Below, piece by piece: positions 42,194 to 51,760 of a stretch of DNA of 64,000 nucleotides. Position numbers and translations under genes: made by a program. Under the pieces are notes generated by a model that was not told where the DNA came from, ran no database searches, and saw nothing but the letters and a program-made list of their open reading frames with translations. Source of the stretch: CAYPGJ01 sp964638515 (GTDB lineage Bacteria > Planctomycetota > Phycisphaerae > Phycisphaerales > UBA1924); NCBI GenBank assembly GCA_964638515.1, contig CAZWZL010000010.1, positions 1 through 64,000 of the forward strand, written 5' to 3'. The stretch's first letter is position 1. Each line of letters opens with the position of its first letter.

Positions 42194-43008
42194 CGACTCG
42201 CTCCGCTATTCCAACCCGCGCTCGAACCCCGCATCCTCGCAGATTCCATCTGCAGAGCCTGCTCCGCGGGCGTCTCCTCCCGCCACTCGTGCAGGGCGGG
42301 CATATTGATGCCCATCGCGCCCGCGCGGGTCTCGACCAGCGCGCTGAACGTCCGAATACTTCTATCGTCCTCCTCCGCCTCCACCCTGAGCCGCCACAAC
42401 GTCGTGTCGTAGGTGATCAACCTCGCCACCTCCCCGATTTCGGTGGCCGTAAAGCCATTGCGCTCAAGAAGTTGCGTCATGGTCGCCTGCGTCAGCCGCG
42501 CCCGGTCCCGCTCGGAGATCACCATCTCGGCAAACGACGCGTCGTTCGCCCGCAGCGCCGCCAGCACTTCTCGAGGCGCCGCGTTCACGCTGACCTCCAC
42601 CGGCCCGACCCGCCGCAGCAGGTCGCCCCGCTCCGGCGCCATCCTCAGCAATGCCGCCTCGAACCAATCCCGCTTCTCCTGCGGGAATACGTCGGTGAGG
42701 TCCGCCTTGAGCAGCCCCTGCCCGTCCTCGAGACGCATCGTGATCCGGAGCCCGCCCGGCAGCGAAAACCGGTGCGCAGGCCGATTCGACGCGGCCAACT
42801 CTCCCAACTCGATGTTCGTCTTGCGGCTCAGCCAATACCGAATGATCGCTTGAGCGCCGAGCATGTCGTGGTGCCGTCGATACTCCTCCACCTGCCGGCG
42901 GGACATCAGTTCCTGCGCCGAGTGCCGCTCCATCGCCACCGCCACGACGAGCGACGCGACCAGCGCGGTGAGGATCACCATCGGCAGCACAAACGCGGCG
43001 CGCCTCAT
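42190..43008 (-). CDS. gspK: GspK-like minor pseudopilin
   Basis: This 272-residue protein begins MRRAAFVLPMVILTALVASLVVAVA, a pseudopilin-like N-terminal helix without Glu at position five, as expected for GspK. The large alpha-helical domain carries the GspK-type motif VSVNAAPREVLAALRAND (about 140-157), from the helix-hairpin-helix-like region, and ends with RMRGSSAGWNSGASR. GspK caps the pseudopilus together with GspI and GspJ. ATG 43008 overlaps the GspJ-like stop by four bases (ATGA). Gene order I-J-K fits. Confidence 0.82.
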   Translation of the reverse strand: MRRAAFVLPMVILTALVASLVVAVAMERHSAQELMSRRQVEEYRRHHDMLGAQAIIRYWLSRKTNIELGELAASNRPAHRFSLPGGLRITMRLEDGQGLLKADLTDVFPQEKRDWFEAALLRMAPERGDLLRRVGPVEVSVNAAPREVLAALRANDASFAEMVISERDRARLTQATMTQLLERNGFTATEIGEVARLITYDTTLWRLRVEAEEDDRSIRTFSALVETRAGAMGINMPALHEWREETPAEQALQMESARMRGSSAGWNSGASR

Positions 43009-43790
43009 GGCTCGGGCCCCATCGAGATGGCCGGCTCGAAGATCCAGTCCGCCTCCACGCCCTCGACCGTCTTCAGCGTCAGCTGAATCGCCTTCGGAAA
43101 CTGCCCCGCCCCGCGCGCGCGCATCATCGTCCGCCATGCGCCGCTCTTCGCCTCGAATCGGTTCTCCGCCTGATCGCGCGCCAACGCGCGCCAGCCGATC
43201 GACACGATGCCCCCCATCAGCCGCACCGGCGCGCCCGCCGGGATGATCGGCGCCCAATAGAGCCCATACCCGTCCAATTCGGGCCGAACCTCGAACGCCC
43301 CACGAACCGTGGGCGTCACGGGCTGAACGCCCGCCACGGGCGGACGAAGCAAAACCATCTCCAGCCGTCTCGGCGCCGATTCGTCCGTCCGACCCGCCAC
43401 CAGCGACTCGAGAATGAACCGATCCCGCTCCACCCGCTCCGCCACGCCCCGCGACTTGCTCAGGAACGCGTTGAACTCGTCGACGTCCTTCTGCTTGAGC
43501 GCCTCCTCAGGATCGGTGAACGCTTCCGGCTCACCCTCCGAGGGCGCGCTCGCCTGACCCGTCCCAGCGCTGGACGGCGGCGGCTCGGGCTTGGCGACCA
43601 GGCTCTGCATCGCCCGGCGCACCGTCGCGTGCACCACCGCAAGGTCCGAACGCTCCTCGAACCGCACGCTCAGATTCCGATCCGCGCGCTGCAGATACCC
43701 GAGCGTCCCGATCGCGGCCAGCAGCACCACCGACGACAGCGACACCGCCAACGTCAGCTCCAGCGCCGTGAATCCGCGACGAGCGTTCAT
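43005..43790 (-). CDS. GspJ-like minor pseudopilin
   Basis: This 261-residue protein has a class III signal MNARRGFTALELTLAVSLSS with Gly at -1 and Glu at mature position five, then a long helix. The globular part is beta-rich and includes a Ser/Glu/Pro-rich insertion around 70-100. GspJ is a minor pseudopilin that joins GspI and GspK at the tip of the pseudopilus. ATG 43790 overlaps the GspI-like stop by four bases (ATGA). The name rests on order and length. Confidence 0.74.
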   Translation of the reverse strand: MNARRGFTALELTLAVSLSSVVLLAAIGTLGYLQRADRNLSVRFEERSDLAVVHATVRRAMQSLVAKPEPPPSSAGTGQASAPSEGEPEAFTDPEEALKQKDVDEFNAFLSKSRGVAERVERDRFILESLVAGRTDESAPRRLEMVLLRPPVAGVQPVTPTVRGAFEVRPELDGYGLYWAPIIPAGAPVRLMGGIVSIGWRALARDQAENRFEAKSGAWRTMMRARGAGQFPKAIQLTLKTVEGVEADWIFEPAISMGPEP

Positions 43791-44431
43791 CTCTGCCCAC
43801 TCCCCGTGTCGATGCTCCGTGGCGTCTGGGCGGGCGGCGTCGGCGGCGCTCCCCCGCTCCCCGACGCGTTCATCTTGGGCAACGCCTGCATCAGCATCTG
43901 CTGAATCACCGGGTCGCCCTCGAACATGTCCACGACGTGCTGCATGAACGACTGCGGATCGTTCTCGGCGTCCGCGAACGGGTCATAGATCCTCGAGAGC
44001 GTGGCCAGCGGCGCCCTCCCGCGTCGCCCGTGCTCCTCCTCGTACACCTCCACCGTCACCATCGTCAATCGCGCGCGGATGCGAGCCATCGGGTCGAGCG
44101 TCTTCGTGTGCGCGCCCTTGCGGATCGAGACGCTCTCCGACTCCGCATCTTCCGGCAGCAGCACGTCCTTCCGCACGATATACCGGTACACGCCGCGCCC
44201 CAGCGGGTACGGCGTGTCCTCCTGCAAGGATCGCGGATCGTCCATGAACTGCAGGATCACCCGGTGCGCCACCTCGTGCGCCTCCAGCCGGTGCACGCTC
44301 ACGGCGCCGAGCGACTCCACCGCGCCCAACGCCGCAACGAACCCGGACGTCGCCACGCCGAGCAACGCCGATGCGAACACCACCTCAAGAAACGTCACAC
44401 CCCCGCGCGCTCGTGGGCCCCCCCGGACCAC
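43787..44431 (-). CDS. GspI-like minor pseudopilin
   Basis: This 214-residue protein starts with a GTG and reads RARGG followed by VTFLEVVFASALLGVATSG, a prepilin-like signal with Gly before cleavage and Glu at position five. The C-terminal half has a Gln/Met-rich stretch (VVDMFEGDPVIQQMLMQALPKMNAS) and a Pro/Gly tail. GspI normally nucleates assembly of the tip complex. Its start follows the GspG stop with no gap (TAG then GTG), so coupling is likely. The assignment is from position. Confidence 0.7.
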   Translation of the reverse strand: MVRGGPRARGGVTFLEVVFASALLGVATSGFVAALGAVESLGAVSVHRLEAHEVAHRVILQFMDDPRSLQEDTPYPLGRGVYRYIVRKDVLLPEDAESESVSIRKGAHTKTLDPMARIRARLTMVTVEVYEEEHGRRGRAPLATLSRIYDPFADAENDPQSFMQHVVDMFEGDPVIQQMLMQALPKMNASGSGGAPPTPPAQTPRSIDTGSGQR

Positions 44432-44836
44432 CTACTTGATCTCCCACGACCGGACGTCGTCCTCGGTGTCCGGGATCCCGTCCTTGCCGCGGCTGATGAT
44501 CACGTAGTCGAACTGACCCTGCGGCGCCGGGCTGTAGTAGTCGAACTCGCGCTTCCAACCGTCGAGCGGCGGCTTCTCGAGATACTTCGGGACCAGCGCC
44601 ATGATGCCCTGCGCCGTCGTCGGGAAGGCGCCGTTGTTGAAGTTGTACGACTTCAACGCCTGCTCGATCACCTTGATGCTCTGCTTGGACGCCTCCACGC
44701 GCGCCTCCTGCGCCTGCCCCACGAGGTTGAACGCAGCCACAGAAGCCAGCAGCCCGATGATCACCATCACCAGCACCAGCTCCAGAAGGCTGAACGCCCG
44801 ACGTCCCGGCCGAACCCGCACACCGCCGCTGTTCAT
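44432..44836 (-). CDS. gspG: GspG major pseudopilin
   Basis: This 134-residue protein forms the pseudopilus shaft. The prepilin motif reads GRRA then FSLLELVLVMVIIGLLASVAAF, so the residue before the cleavage site is Ala instead of the usual Gly, with Glu at position five. The GspG core follows: KTYNFNNGAFP-like SYNFNNGAFPTTAQGIMALV, then YLEKPPLDGWKREFDYYSP, and the calcium-binding end KDGIPDTEDDVRSWE. ATG 44836 has GGGAGG about nine bases upstream; a longer frame starting at 44914 has no support. GspH is absent from this operon. Confidence 0.9.
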   Translation of the reverse strand: MNSGGVRVRPGRRAFSLLELVLVMVIIGLLASVAAFNLVGQAQEARVEASKQSIKVIEQALKSYNFNNGAFPTTAQGIMALVPKYLEKPPLDGWKREFDYYSPAPQGQFDYVIISRGKDGIPDTEDDVRSWEIK

Positions 44837-44961
44837 CTCAAGTGCCTCCCGCGTGCCCTGTATCTCGGCCGAATCCCCGCCCTTGTTTCGCCCCGCACCG
44901 TGCGAAGCCGCCACGAATACTACGGACCGACGCCCGCCCCGTCCCCCGGTTCCATCCGCTC

Positions 44962-46179
44962 CTAGCCCCCCCCACGCACTCGGCTGCTCATCGTGATCAT
45001 CGGAATCATGATCGAGAGCAGCAGCGTGCCGATCACGAGGAACAGGAACACGATCAGCAGGGGCTCCACGAGCGCCATCAGCCGATCCGTCCGCCGATCT
45101 ACCTCGTCCGTCAGGTCGGCCGCGAGCGAGTCGAACACCGAATCCAGATCCCCTCCCCGCTCCGCCGCGACGAGCAACCGACGCGTCGCCACGGGCAGCG
45201 CATCAACCTCCTCGATCAACGCGCGGAACACCCCGCCCTCCACCAGCCGCTGGCGAAGGCGCTCCAATTGCTTGCGGAGCCCCGGCGCCGACACCGCCGA
45301 AGCCGCGACCCCCAGCGCATCGGCGACGGGCACGCCCGTGCGCGTCATCGCGCCCATCACCGAAAAGAATCGCGCGCTCTCGATCGTGGTCTGCAGCGCT
45401 CGGAACGCCGGCAATCGACGTGTCAACCCGCCCAAAAACGTGAACACACGCCTCCGCCCGGCCACAAGCAATGCCGCCAACCCAGCCAATCCCATGAGCA
45501 CCCACAGCGCATTGTCACGCAGCCAACGACCAAACCCCACGATCACCTTCGTGTAATTCGGGAGGTCGCCGCCGATCTGCTCGAGCGAGCTGCCAACCAT
45601 CGGCACCACCACCGTGAGCATGATCCCGGCCGCCAACACGCTGATGGCCAGCACCACCATGGGGTAGATCGTCAGCGTCACGGCTTTGGATCCGATCTTC
45701 AGCCGCCGTCGCGCCGACGCGGCCAGCCGCGCCGCCGCCGCGCCAAGGTCGCCCGTCCGCTCCGCCGCGCGATACACCGCGATCGCTATCACGTCGAACC
45801 CGCCCACCCGCTCGCACGCTTCCGCAAAGCTCGCCCCCGAAGCGACCTGCTCGCGCATCTTGGTGATCTTCTCGCGCGTCGGCGCCGTCACCACGGCCTC
45901 GGCCACCTCCAACGCTTCAACGATCGGCACCCCCCGCGACACCAGCGACGCCAACTGCTCGTTCATCGCCGCCTGGTCCCGCAGCGGCGCCGCGCCCTCC
46001 GACGAAGCCCCCGCCCAGTCCGGCAGCCGCCACGAACGCAGCAGCATCAGCCGGTCCCGACGCAGCGCATCCACGAGCGCCCGCTCGCTCGCCGCGGCGC
46101 GCATGCCCATCTTCCGCCCGCCCGTCGACGTCGCGGCGACATACAGAAACGATGCCGGGCTCGTGCGCGCCGTGGCCAT
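44962..46179 (-). CDS. gspF: GspF inner-membrane platform protein
   Basis: This 405-residue protein belongs to the GspF/PilC family, with two repeated cytoplasmic helical domains (about 70-170 and 270-370). Each carries RGVPIVEALEVAEAV or TGVPVADALGVAASAV and a conserved ERTGDLG/ERGGDLD. Three hydrophobic helices are near 170-195, 215-240 and 375-400. GspF links the ATPase to the pseudopilus base. It starts 20 bases after GspE and is followed by GspG after 125 bases. Confidence 0.92.
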   Translation of the reverse strand: MATARTSPASFLYVAATSTGGRKMGMRAAASERALVDALRRDRLMLLRSWRLPDWAGASSEGAAPLRDQAAMNEQLASLVSRGVPIVEALEVAEAVVTAPTREKITKMREQVASGASFAEACERVGGFDVIAIAVYRAAERTGDLGAAAARLAASARRRLKIGSKAVTLTIYPMVVLAISVLAAGIMLTVVVPMVGSSLEQIGGDLPNYTKVIVGFGRWLRDNALWVLMGLAGLAALLVAGRRRVFTFLGGLTRRLPAFRALQTTIESARFFSVMGAMTRTGVPVADALGVAASAVSAPGLRKQLERLRQRLVEGGVFRALIEEVDALPVATRRLLVAAERGGDLDSVFDSLAADLTDEVDRRTDRLMALVEPLLIVFLFLVIGTLLLSIMIPMITMSSRVRGGG

Positions 46180-46199
46180 GCCTTAAGCCCCGCGCCGCG

Positions 46200-47912
46200 T
46201 CAGTGCAACGCGCGCCGGATCTCCTCCTCCGTGGTCAGCCCTCGCCCCACCTTTGCCTGCGCATCCTGCATCATCGTCCGCATGCCCTGCTGCACCGCCA
46301 GATCGCGCAACGCCACGGCGTCCGCGCTCTTCATGACCTGCGAACGAACATCGTCCGTCATGCGCATCAACTCGTACACCGCCACGCGCCCGTAATACCC
46401 CGTCCCCGAGCAACGCTCGCACCGCGTGCCGCCCCGGCTCTGCTCCCCCTCGCATGACGAGCACACCCGACGAAGCAGCCGCTGCGCCAGCACCGCCAGC
46501 AGCGAGGAGTTGATCAGGTACGGCTCGATCCCGATATCCTCCAGCCGAGAAATCGCCGAGGGCGCGTCGTTCGTGTGCAGCGTCGCCAGCACCAGGTGCC
46601 CCGTGAGCGCGGCCTGCACCGCCAGCTGCGCCGTCTCCGCGTCGCGGATCTCGCCGACCAGAATCACGTCCGGGTCCTGACGAAGCAGCGACCGAAGTCC
46701 CGCCGCGAACGTCACGCCCCGCTTCACGTTCACCTGCATCTGCGCGATGTTGTCGAGGTGATACTCCACCGGGTCCTCGATGGTCATCACGTTCCGCGTC
46801 GAACGATCCACGTTGCCGAGCGCGGCGTACAGCGACGTCGTCTTGCCCGAGCCCGTCGGCCCCGTCACCAGGATCATCCCCGTCGGACGATCCACCAGCG
46901 ACAGGAAATCCCGCTGCGTGTCCGCCGACATCCCCACGGCATCGAGCGTGAGCTGCGTCTGGCTCTGATCCAGCAGACGAAGCACGATCCGCTCACCGAA
47001 CACCGTCGGGATGCACGACATGCGGATGTCGATCTTGCGTGATCCGATCCGCACCGTCGTCTGACCGTCCTGCGGACTGTGCCGATTCGCGATGTCCAGC
47101 TCGGCCATCACCTTGAGACGCGACGAGATCGCCGGCCCGAGGCTCGCCGGAGGCGAGAACGCATCCACCAGCATCCCATCCACCCGGAACCGAATCACCA
47201 GCCGCCCCTCGAGCGGGTGAATGTGAATGTCCGACGCCCGACGACGCAGCGCCTCGAACAGAATCATGTTCACCAGCCGGATGACCGGCGTCTGCCGCGC
47301 GAGCTGGAGCAGATCCGTGGCCTGCGACACCGAGCCCGCCGCAGACTGGATCGCACGCTCATCCAGCGGCATGTCCTCCACGATCTCAGCGACCAGGTCC
47401 TGCTTGCGCTCGTACCCGCGATTGATCAGGTTCCCAACCTGCGCCCGAGGCGAAAGCACCAGCCGGATGGGCGAGCCGAGCTCGCGCTCCAGCGCCGCAA
47501 ACGCCGCGGGCTGCATCGGCTGCGCCGACGCCACCACCATCGTCCCCCCATCACTCGACAACCCCGCGACCTGCAACCGACGCGCCACCGCCGCCGGAAC
47601 CCGCTCATAGAACGAATCCCCGCTCCCCGTCAGCGCCGGTTCCGCCACAAACTCCAGCCCCACCCGCTGTCCGAGCCTCTGCAACGCCTCGTGCTCATCC
47701 ACCCCCATCGTCGCGAGCAGCACATCCCAGGGCTCTTGGTCCGCCCCCGCCAGCCCCGCAAACCCGGCCACCTGCTCGCGCCGCACCCCGAGCGACGCGA
47801 ATGCGCGCGCCACGCGCTCCGCCGCCGCCGAGTTGACCTCCACCGGCGCCGCCGACGCGCGCTCCTCGCTCCGCGCCGCGCCCGGCCCCTGCTCACCCGC
47901 GAACCGCAACAT
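46200..47912 (-). CDS. gspE: GspE/PilB secretion ATPase
   Basis: This 570-residue hexameric ATPase powers pseudopilus assembly. Visible are the N-terminal MshEN-like domain, Walker A GPTGSGKT (351-358), Walker B-like PDVILVGEIRD (414-424) and the His box HLVLATLHTND (439-449). The tetracysteine zinc site is also present (CSSC 484-487, CERC 498-501). Its ATG shares one base with the secretin stop (TGATG), giving tight coupling. Length and motifs are normal for the family. Confidence 0.95.
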   Translation of the reverse strand: MLRFAGEQGPGAARSEERASAAPVEVNSAAAERVARAFASLGVRREQVAGFAGLAGADQEPWDVLLATMGVDEHEALQRLGQRVGLEFVAEPALTGSGDSFYERVPAAVARRLQVAGLSSDGGTMVVASAQPMQPAAFAALERELGSPIRLVLSPRAQVGNLINRGYERKQDLVAEIVEDMPLDERAIQSAAGSVSQATDLLQLARQTPVIRLVNMILFEALRRRASDIHIHPLEGRLVIRFRVDGMLVDAFSPPASLGPAISSRLKVMAELDIANRHSPQDGQTTVRIGSRKIDIRMSCIPTVFGERIVLRLLDQSQTQLTLDAVGMSADTQRDFLSLVDRPTGMILVTGPTGSGKTTSLYAALGNVDRSTRNVMTIEDPVEYHLDNIAQMQVNVKRGVTFAAGLRSLLRQDPDVILVGEIRDAETAQLAVQAALTGHLVLATLHTNDAPSAISRLEDIGIEPYLINSSLLAVLAQRLLRRVCSSCEGEQSRGGTRCERCSGTGYYGRVAVYELMRMTDDVRSQVMKSADAVALRDLAVQQGMRTMMQDAQAKVGRGLTTEEEIRRALH

Positions 47913-50632
47913 CAGCGACCACCGCCCTCAGGACGCCACTGCACATCCTCGCGCCGCGCGGGCGCAATGCCCGAAACGTTCATCGGGATCAACGCCGGCT
48001 CCAGCGGCGGCGTGTCCTGCTTCACCTCCATCTGCTGCATCGGCCCGCGCGTCAGCAGCCGCAGGTCGCCGAACGACGGATCGCGCACGATCACCGGACG
48101 AATGAACACGTAGATCGTCGCCTGCGCCGAACTCGTCCGCGTGTCGCGGAACAACTCGCCGATGATCGGAATGTCCCCCAGGAACGGCACCTTCGCCACG
48201 CTCCGGCGCAGCGTCTCCGTCGTCAATCCGCCGATCACCATCGTCGCGTCCGACGGCAGCGACACGATGCTCTCGTAGTTTTCCTTCTGCTTCGGCGGCT
48301 GCAGCCCCGATTGCCCCGTCGACGCCAGGAACGACGACAGCTCCACCGCATACTCCAGGTTCAGCATCCCCGCCTCGCTGATCTGCGGCTTCACCGTCAG
48401 CGTCGTGCCCGCCTCCGCCACCCCGCCCTGGCTCGTCTGCGTCGTGCTCGTCCCCTGCACCGTCTGCGCAAACGGCTCTTCACGCACCGAGATCAGCGTC
48501 GCTTCCTCGTTGTCGTTCACCAAGAGACGCGGGCTCGACACGATCCGAGTGTCCCCCACCTCCTGCAGCGCGTTGATCACGATCGGCACCGAATCGCTCT
48601 TGATGATCGCCGCCGTCAACCCGCCAAGACCCGTCGCGATGTTGCGAGGATCGCCAGGCCCAGCCCCCGTCCCGGCCGTGGACAACCCGAAGTTCGTGAA
48701 CAGCACCGCCTGCCCCGGCGTGAGGTGCGTCTCCACCGAGAATCGGAAGTCGTCCGTCGTCGTCACCGCGACGATCTGCGCCTCGATGTACACCTGAGGC
48801 CGCCGCACATCAAGCTTCTGAATGATCGACGCAAACTCCGCCTGCTGCTTCACCGGCGCCTTCACCATCACCTGATTCCGCGCTACGTCCGCCAGAATCG
48901 CGATGTTCTCGCCCGGCGTCAGCGCCGTCCCATCGTCGCCGCCCACCGCGCCCCCGACCGCGCCATCCGCGCCCGGCGTCGGCTGTCCCAAATCCGCCGA
49001 GGCCCGCTGCGATCGCTCCGCCGCGCTATTCGCCGCCGAGCTGGCCGCCCGATTCCGCCCGCGAGACCGCTGGTCCACCGGCAGGAACGGAGACTCCGCA
49101 AACTGCATGCTCTGCTCCAGCAAGCCGCCGAGCAGGTCCGCCACATCCTCCGAGTTCGCGTACTTCAGCTTGTAGAACTCCACCACCACCCGCTCCGCGC
49201 GCGCCTGCTCCGCGAACGCCTCCACCAGGTCCTTCACCTGCGCGTGCTGCGCCTCCGTACCGAAGTACACGAACGAGCCCCCATCGTCCGACATCACAAA
49301 CCCAACCCCGGACCCCGTCGGCGTCGGCGTCGACACGGCCGGCGTCCCGAACCCCGCGAACCCCTGCACGCCGCGCATCCCCGATGTGCCCCCGCTCACC
49401 GCGCCCAGACCCCGACGCTCGCCATAACTCGCGATCATCGCGCTCGCCGGGCCCGCCGCGTAATGCGCGCCGCGAAGCTTGCTCGGCACATCCACGATCT
49501 CGAAATACCGGCTCAGCGACGACGCCTCCTCCGCCGAGCCCCGGAAGATCACCGAGTTGCTCTCCGGATCGACGATCAGCCGCTCACCCAGGTTCGTCAA
49601 CGCTCCCGACGCCAGCGGCACCACGTTCCCACCCACCGGCTGGTTCGGATTCCCGCGCAGCTGCGTCGACGCGGCCCCGCCGCCGTTCAGCTCCACCACC
49701 TTCGACCGAGCCAGGTCCGCGCTCAGATGCGCCAGCTCGAACCGATGCAGGCCCTGCTTCTGCTGCTCCGCAACGATGATCTGCACCAGCTGCTCAACCT
49801 GGCGAATGGTCCGAGGCGTGTCGGTCACGATGATCACGCCAAGCTCGTCAACGAACGAAATCTTGCTCCCGGCCACCCCGCCCGCGCCGCCGGCCGCCAC
49901 GCGCGAGATCGCGCCCGTCACCGCGGCCTGAATCGCCGAAGGCCGAACCCCGGGCGTGGCGATCACTCGAGTCGTCGAGAACTCACCCACACCGACATTC
50001 ACCTGCACGTCCGCGCCCGGCTTGATCACGAACCACCCCGGCCTGTCCTGCGTGAGCCCGAACCCGCGCTGCTCCAGAAGCAGCGAGAGCAGGTCGAGCA
50101 GCTCCGTCCGATGCACCTCCATCGGCCCGTTGAACATCACCGTCTGGCCCATCAGCCCCGGGTCCGTGAAGATGTTCACACCCAGCTCGTGCGCCACCAT
50201 GTCCACCAGCGCATTCAGCTCGAGCCCGTCCGCGAAAGCAGACAGCACCAGAATCTCGCCCAGAGGCGCATGCACCGCCGGATCGCCAACCCCCTGCTCC
50301 GCCTGCACCGGCACGTTCACGCGCACCGGACCCTGCCTCGAGCCCTCCGGCGCGCCCTCCGGAGCCGGAGGCTGCGCCGCCGCGTCCTGCTGCGACTTCC
50401 GCCACGCGTCAAACAACCTCGGCTGGCTCGCCGCAGGAGATCCCGGCTCCGCGTTCGGGTGCGTCGGCTCCCCGCTCGCAGGCTGATCGCCCGACGGCGC
50501 GCCCGCCGCATCTTCCGGCTGCAACGCCCAAACCCCAGACACGCTCAACCCAAGCCCGGCGCATACCGCCACCAACCATGCCGCCGCATGACCCCGTCGC
50601 CCATTTTCTCGCCGCCGCTGCGCTGGTTCCAT
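47912..50632 (-). CDS. gspD: GspD type II secretion secretin
   Basis: This 906-residue outer-membrane channel has a signal-like segment (AAAWLVAVCAGLGLSVSGVWA), a Pro/Ala-rich linker, N0-N3 domains (for example GQTVMFNGPMEVHRTELLDLLS) and a C-terminal secretin domain, with VSSPRLLVNDNEEATLISVRE, VSLPSDATMVIGGLT and VPFLGDIPIIGELFR. It is longer than typical GspD (650-700), with inserts in the N-domains. The start is ambiguous among 50635, 50632 and 50665; 50632 fits AGGAG spacing and a TATA-like -10 box at 50664-50669 argues against 50665. Confidence 0.93.
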   Translation of the reverse strand: MEPAQRRRENGRRGHAAAWLVAVCAGLGLSVSGVWALQPEDAAGAPSGDQPASGEPTHPNAEPGSPAASQPRLFDAWRKSQQDAAAQPPAPEGAPEGSRQGPVRVNVPVQAEQGVGDPAVHAPLGEILVLSAFADGLELNALVDMVAHELGVNIFTDPGLMGQTVMFNGPMEVHRTELLDLLSLLLEQRGFGLTQDRPGWFVIKPGADVQVNVGVGEFSTTRVIATPGVRPSAIQAAVTGAISRVAAGGAGGVAGSKISFVDELGVIIVTDTPRTIRQVEQLVQIIVAEQQKQGLHRFELAHLSADLARSKVVELNGGGAASTQLRGNPNQPVGGNVVPLASGALTNLGERLIVDPESNSVIFRGSAEEASSLSRYFEIVDVPSKLRGAHYAAGPASAMIASYGERRGLGAVSGGTSGMRGVQGFAGFGTPAVSTPTPTGSGVGFVMSDDGGSFVYFGTEAQHAQVKDLVEAFAEQARAERVVVEFYKLKYANSEDVADLLGGLLEQSMQFAESPFLPVDQRSRGRNRAASSAANSAAERSQRASADLGQPTPGADGAVGGAVGGDDGTALTPGENIAILADVARNQVMVKAPVKQQAEFASIIQKLDVRRPQVYIEAQIVAVTTTDDFRFSVETHLTPGQAVLFTNFGLSTAGTGAGPGDPRNIATGLGGLTAAIIKSDSVPIVINALQEVGDTRIVSSPRLLVNDNEEATLISVREEPFAQTVQGTSTTQTSQGGVAEAGTTLTVKPQISEAGMLNLEYAVELSSFLASTGQSGLQPPKQKENYESIVSLPSDATMVIGGLTTETLRRSVAKVPFLGDIPIIGELFRDTRTSSAQATIYVFIRPVIVRDPSFGDLRLLTRGPMQQMEVKQDTPPLEPALIPMNVSGIAPARREDVQWRPEGGGR

Positions 50633-50663
50633 CATGCTCCTCAAGTCCCCTGTCGCGACGGAC

Positions 50664-50669
50664 ATATAA
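50664..50669 (-). promoter_or_regulatory. Candidate -10 box for the secretion operon
   Basis: TTATAT on the minus strand, with TGTG just before it, could be an extended -10 element about 32 bases from the secretin ATG at 50632. No good -35 is seen. Confidence 0.25.
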
Positions 50670-50770
50670 CACACGAGTTCCGACACCGCCCCACCCTGAT
50701 CCCGCCCCAATCAGACTTCTATCGGCGCCAAGGCGCCCCCGACACAACACCGCCCCATACACTCCGCGCC

Positions 50771-51760
50771 ATGCGTGTCATCAGCCTGCTCCCATCCGCG
50801 ACTGAGACGCTCACCGCCATTCTCGGGTTCCCCGCCCCGGAATCCTTCTCGGACCTTCCCCCCGTCCACCTCGTGGGCCGATCTCACGAGTGCGACCACC
50901 CTCACGATGTCCTGGCCCTCCCCGCTCTCACCACGCAAACCACGGACTACCCCAGCCTCGGGGCCCAAAGCACCGATCAAGCCGTCCGCCAATCCGTCCA
51001 AGCCGGAAACCCCCTCTACACCCTCGACGCCGATGGCATCCGCGCGCTCCGACCCGACCTGATCCTCACGCAGGATCTGTGCTCCGTCTGCTCCATCGAC
51101 CTCCACGCCGTCCGAACCCTCGCGACATCCCTCGAACCCACCCCCACGGTGCTCTCCTTCAACCCTACCACCGTGGAAGGTGTGCTCGACGACATCCTCA
51201 CCCTCGGCCGCGCCATTCACCGCGAGCCCGCCGCGCAAGCGCTCGTCCGACACCTCCGCAACCGGTTCTTCCTCGCCGCTGATCTCGTCGTGCCCTTCGC
51301 CGACGGCCCGCGCCTCGCCGTGCTCGATTGGCCCGACCCGCTCTTTATCGCGGGACATTGGACCCCGGCCCTCGTCGAGCGCGCAGGCGCCTCCCACCCC
51401 CTGAACCCAACCCCCACACACGCACACACCAACACCACCTCGCTCCCCGCGCCCCCTTCGCGCCGGATCACCCCCGAAGAACTCAAGGCCGCCAACCTCG
51501 ACGCCCTCATCCTCTGCCCGTGTGGCCTCACCCTCGCTCAGACGCGCGCCGAAGCCGATCGCCTTCTGCAGCGCGACTGGTTCCGCGCGCTCCCAGCCGT
51601 GCAGCGCGGTCATGTCGCTCTGGTCGACGGCAACCAGATGTTCAATCGGCCCTCCCCCCGACTCGTCGATGCGTTTGAATGGCTCGCCGCGTGGGTCAAC
51701 AACCACGAAGATCGCATGCCCCCCGATTTTCCCTGGGCCCCGTTGGAGCCCGCGTCGTGA
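50771..51760 (+). CDS. Cobalamin-binding-like protein (BtuF/FepB fold)
   Basis: This 329-residue protein resembles the periplasmic-binding fold of vitamin B12 and iron-complex receptors. It reads MRVISLLPSATETLTAILG, then VGRSHECDHP, RPDLILTQDLCSVCSID, and WPDPLFIAGHWTPALVERAG. No signal peptide is present, so it is probably cytoplasmic; many such COG0614-type proteins lack one. Corrinoid or metal-complex binding is inferred from family likeness. ATG 50771 opens the conserved fold, with no Shine-Dalgarno. The frame extends far upstream through non-coding sequence; that part was ignored. It overlaps the next gene as GTGA. Confidence 0.8.
   Translation: MRVISLLPSATETLTAILGFPAPESFSDLPPVHLVGRSHECDHPHDVLALPALTTQTTDYPSLGAQSTDQAVRQSVQAGNPLYTLDADGIRALRPDLILTQDLCSVCSIDLHAVRTLATSLEPTPTVLSFNPTTVEGVLDDILTLGRAIHREPAAQALVRHLRNRFFLAADLVVPFADGPRLAVLDWPDPLFIAGHWTPALVERAGASHPLNPTPTHAHTNTTSLPAPPSRRITPEELKAANLDALILCPCGLTLAQTRAEADRLLQRDWFRALPAVQRGHVALVDGNQMFNRPSPRLVDAFEWLAAWVNNHEDRMPPDFPWAPLEPAS

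Noticed and set aside
48311..50770. Upstream part of the long plus-strand frame that contains the cobalamin-binding-like protein
   Set aside because: Only 50771-51760 matches a protein family; the first 820 codons lie antisense to the secretin and are Arg-rich.
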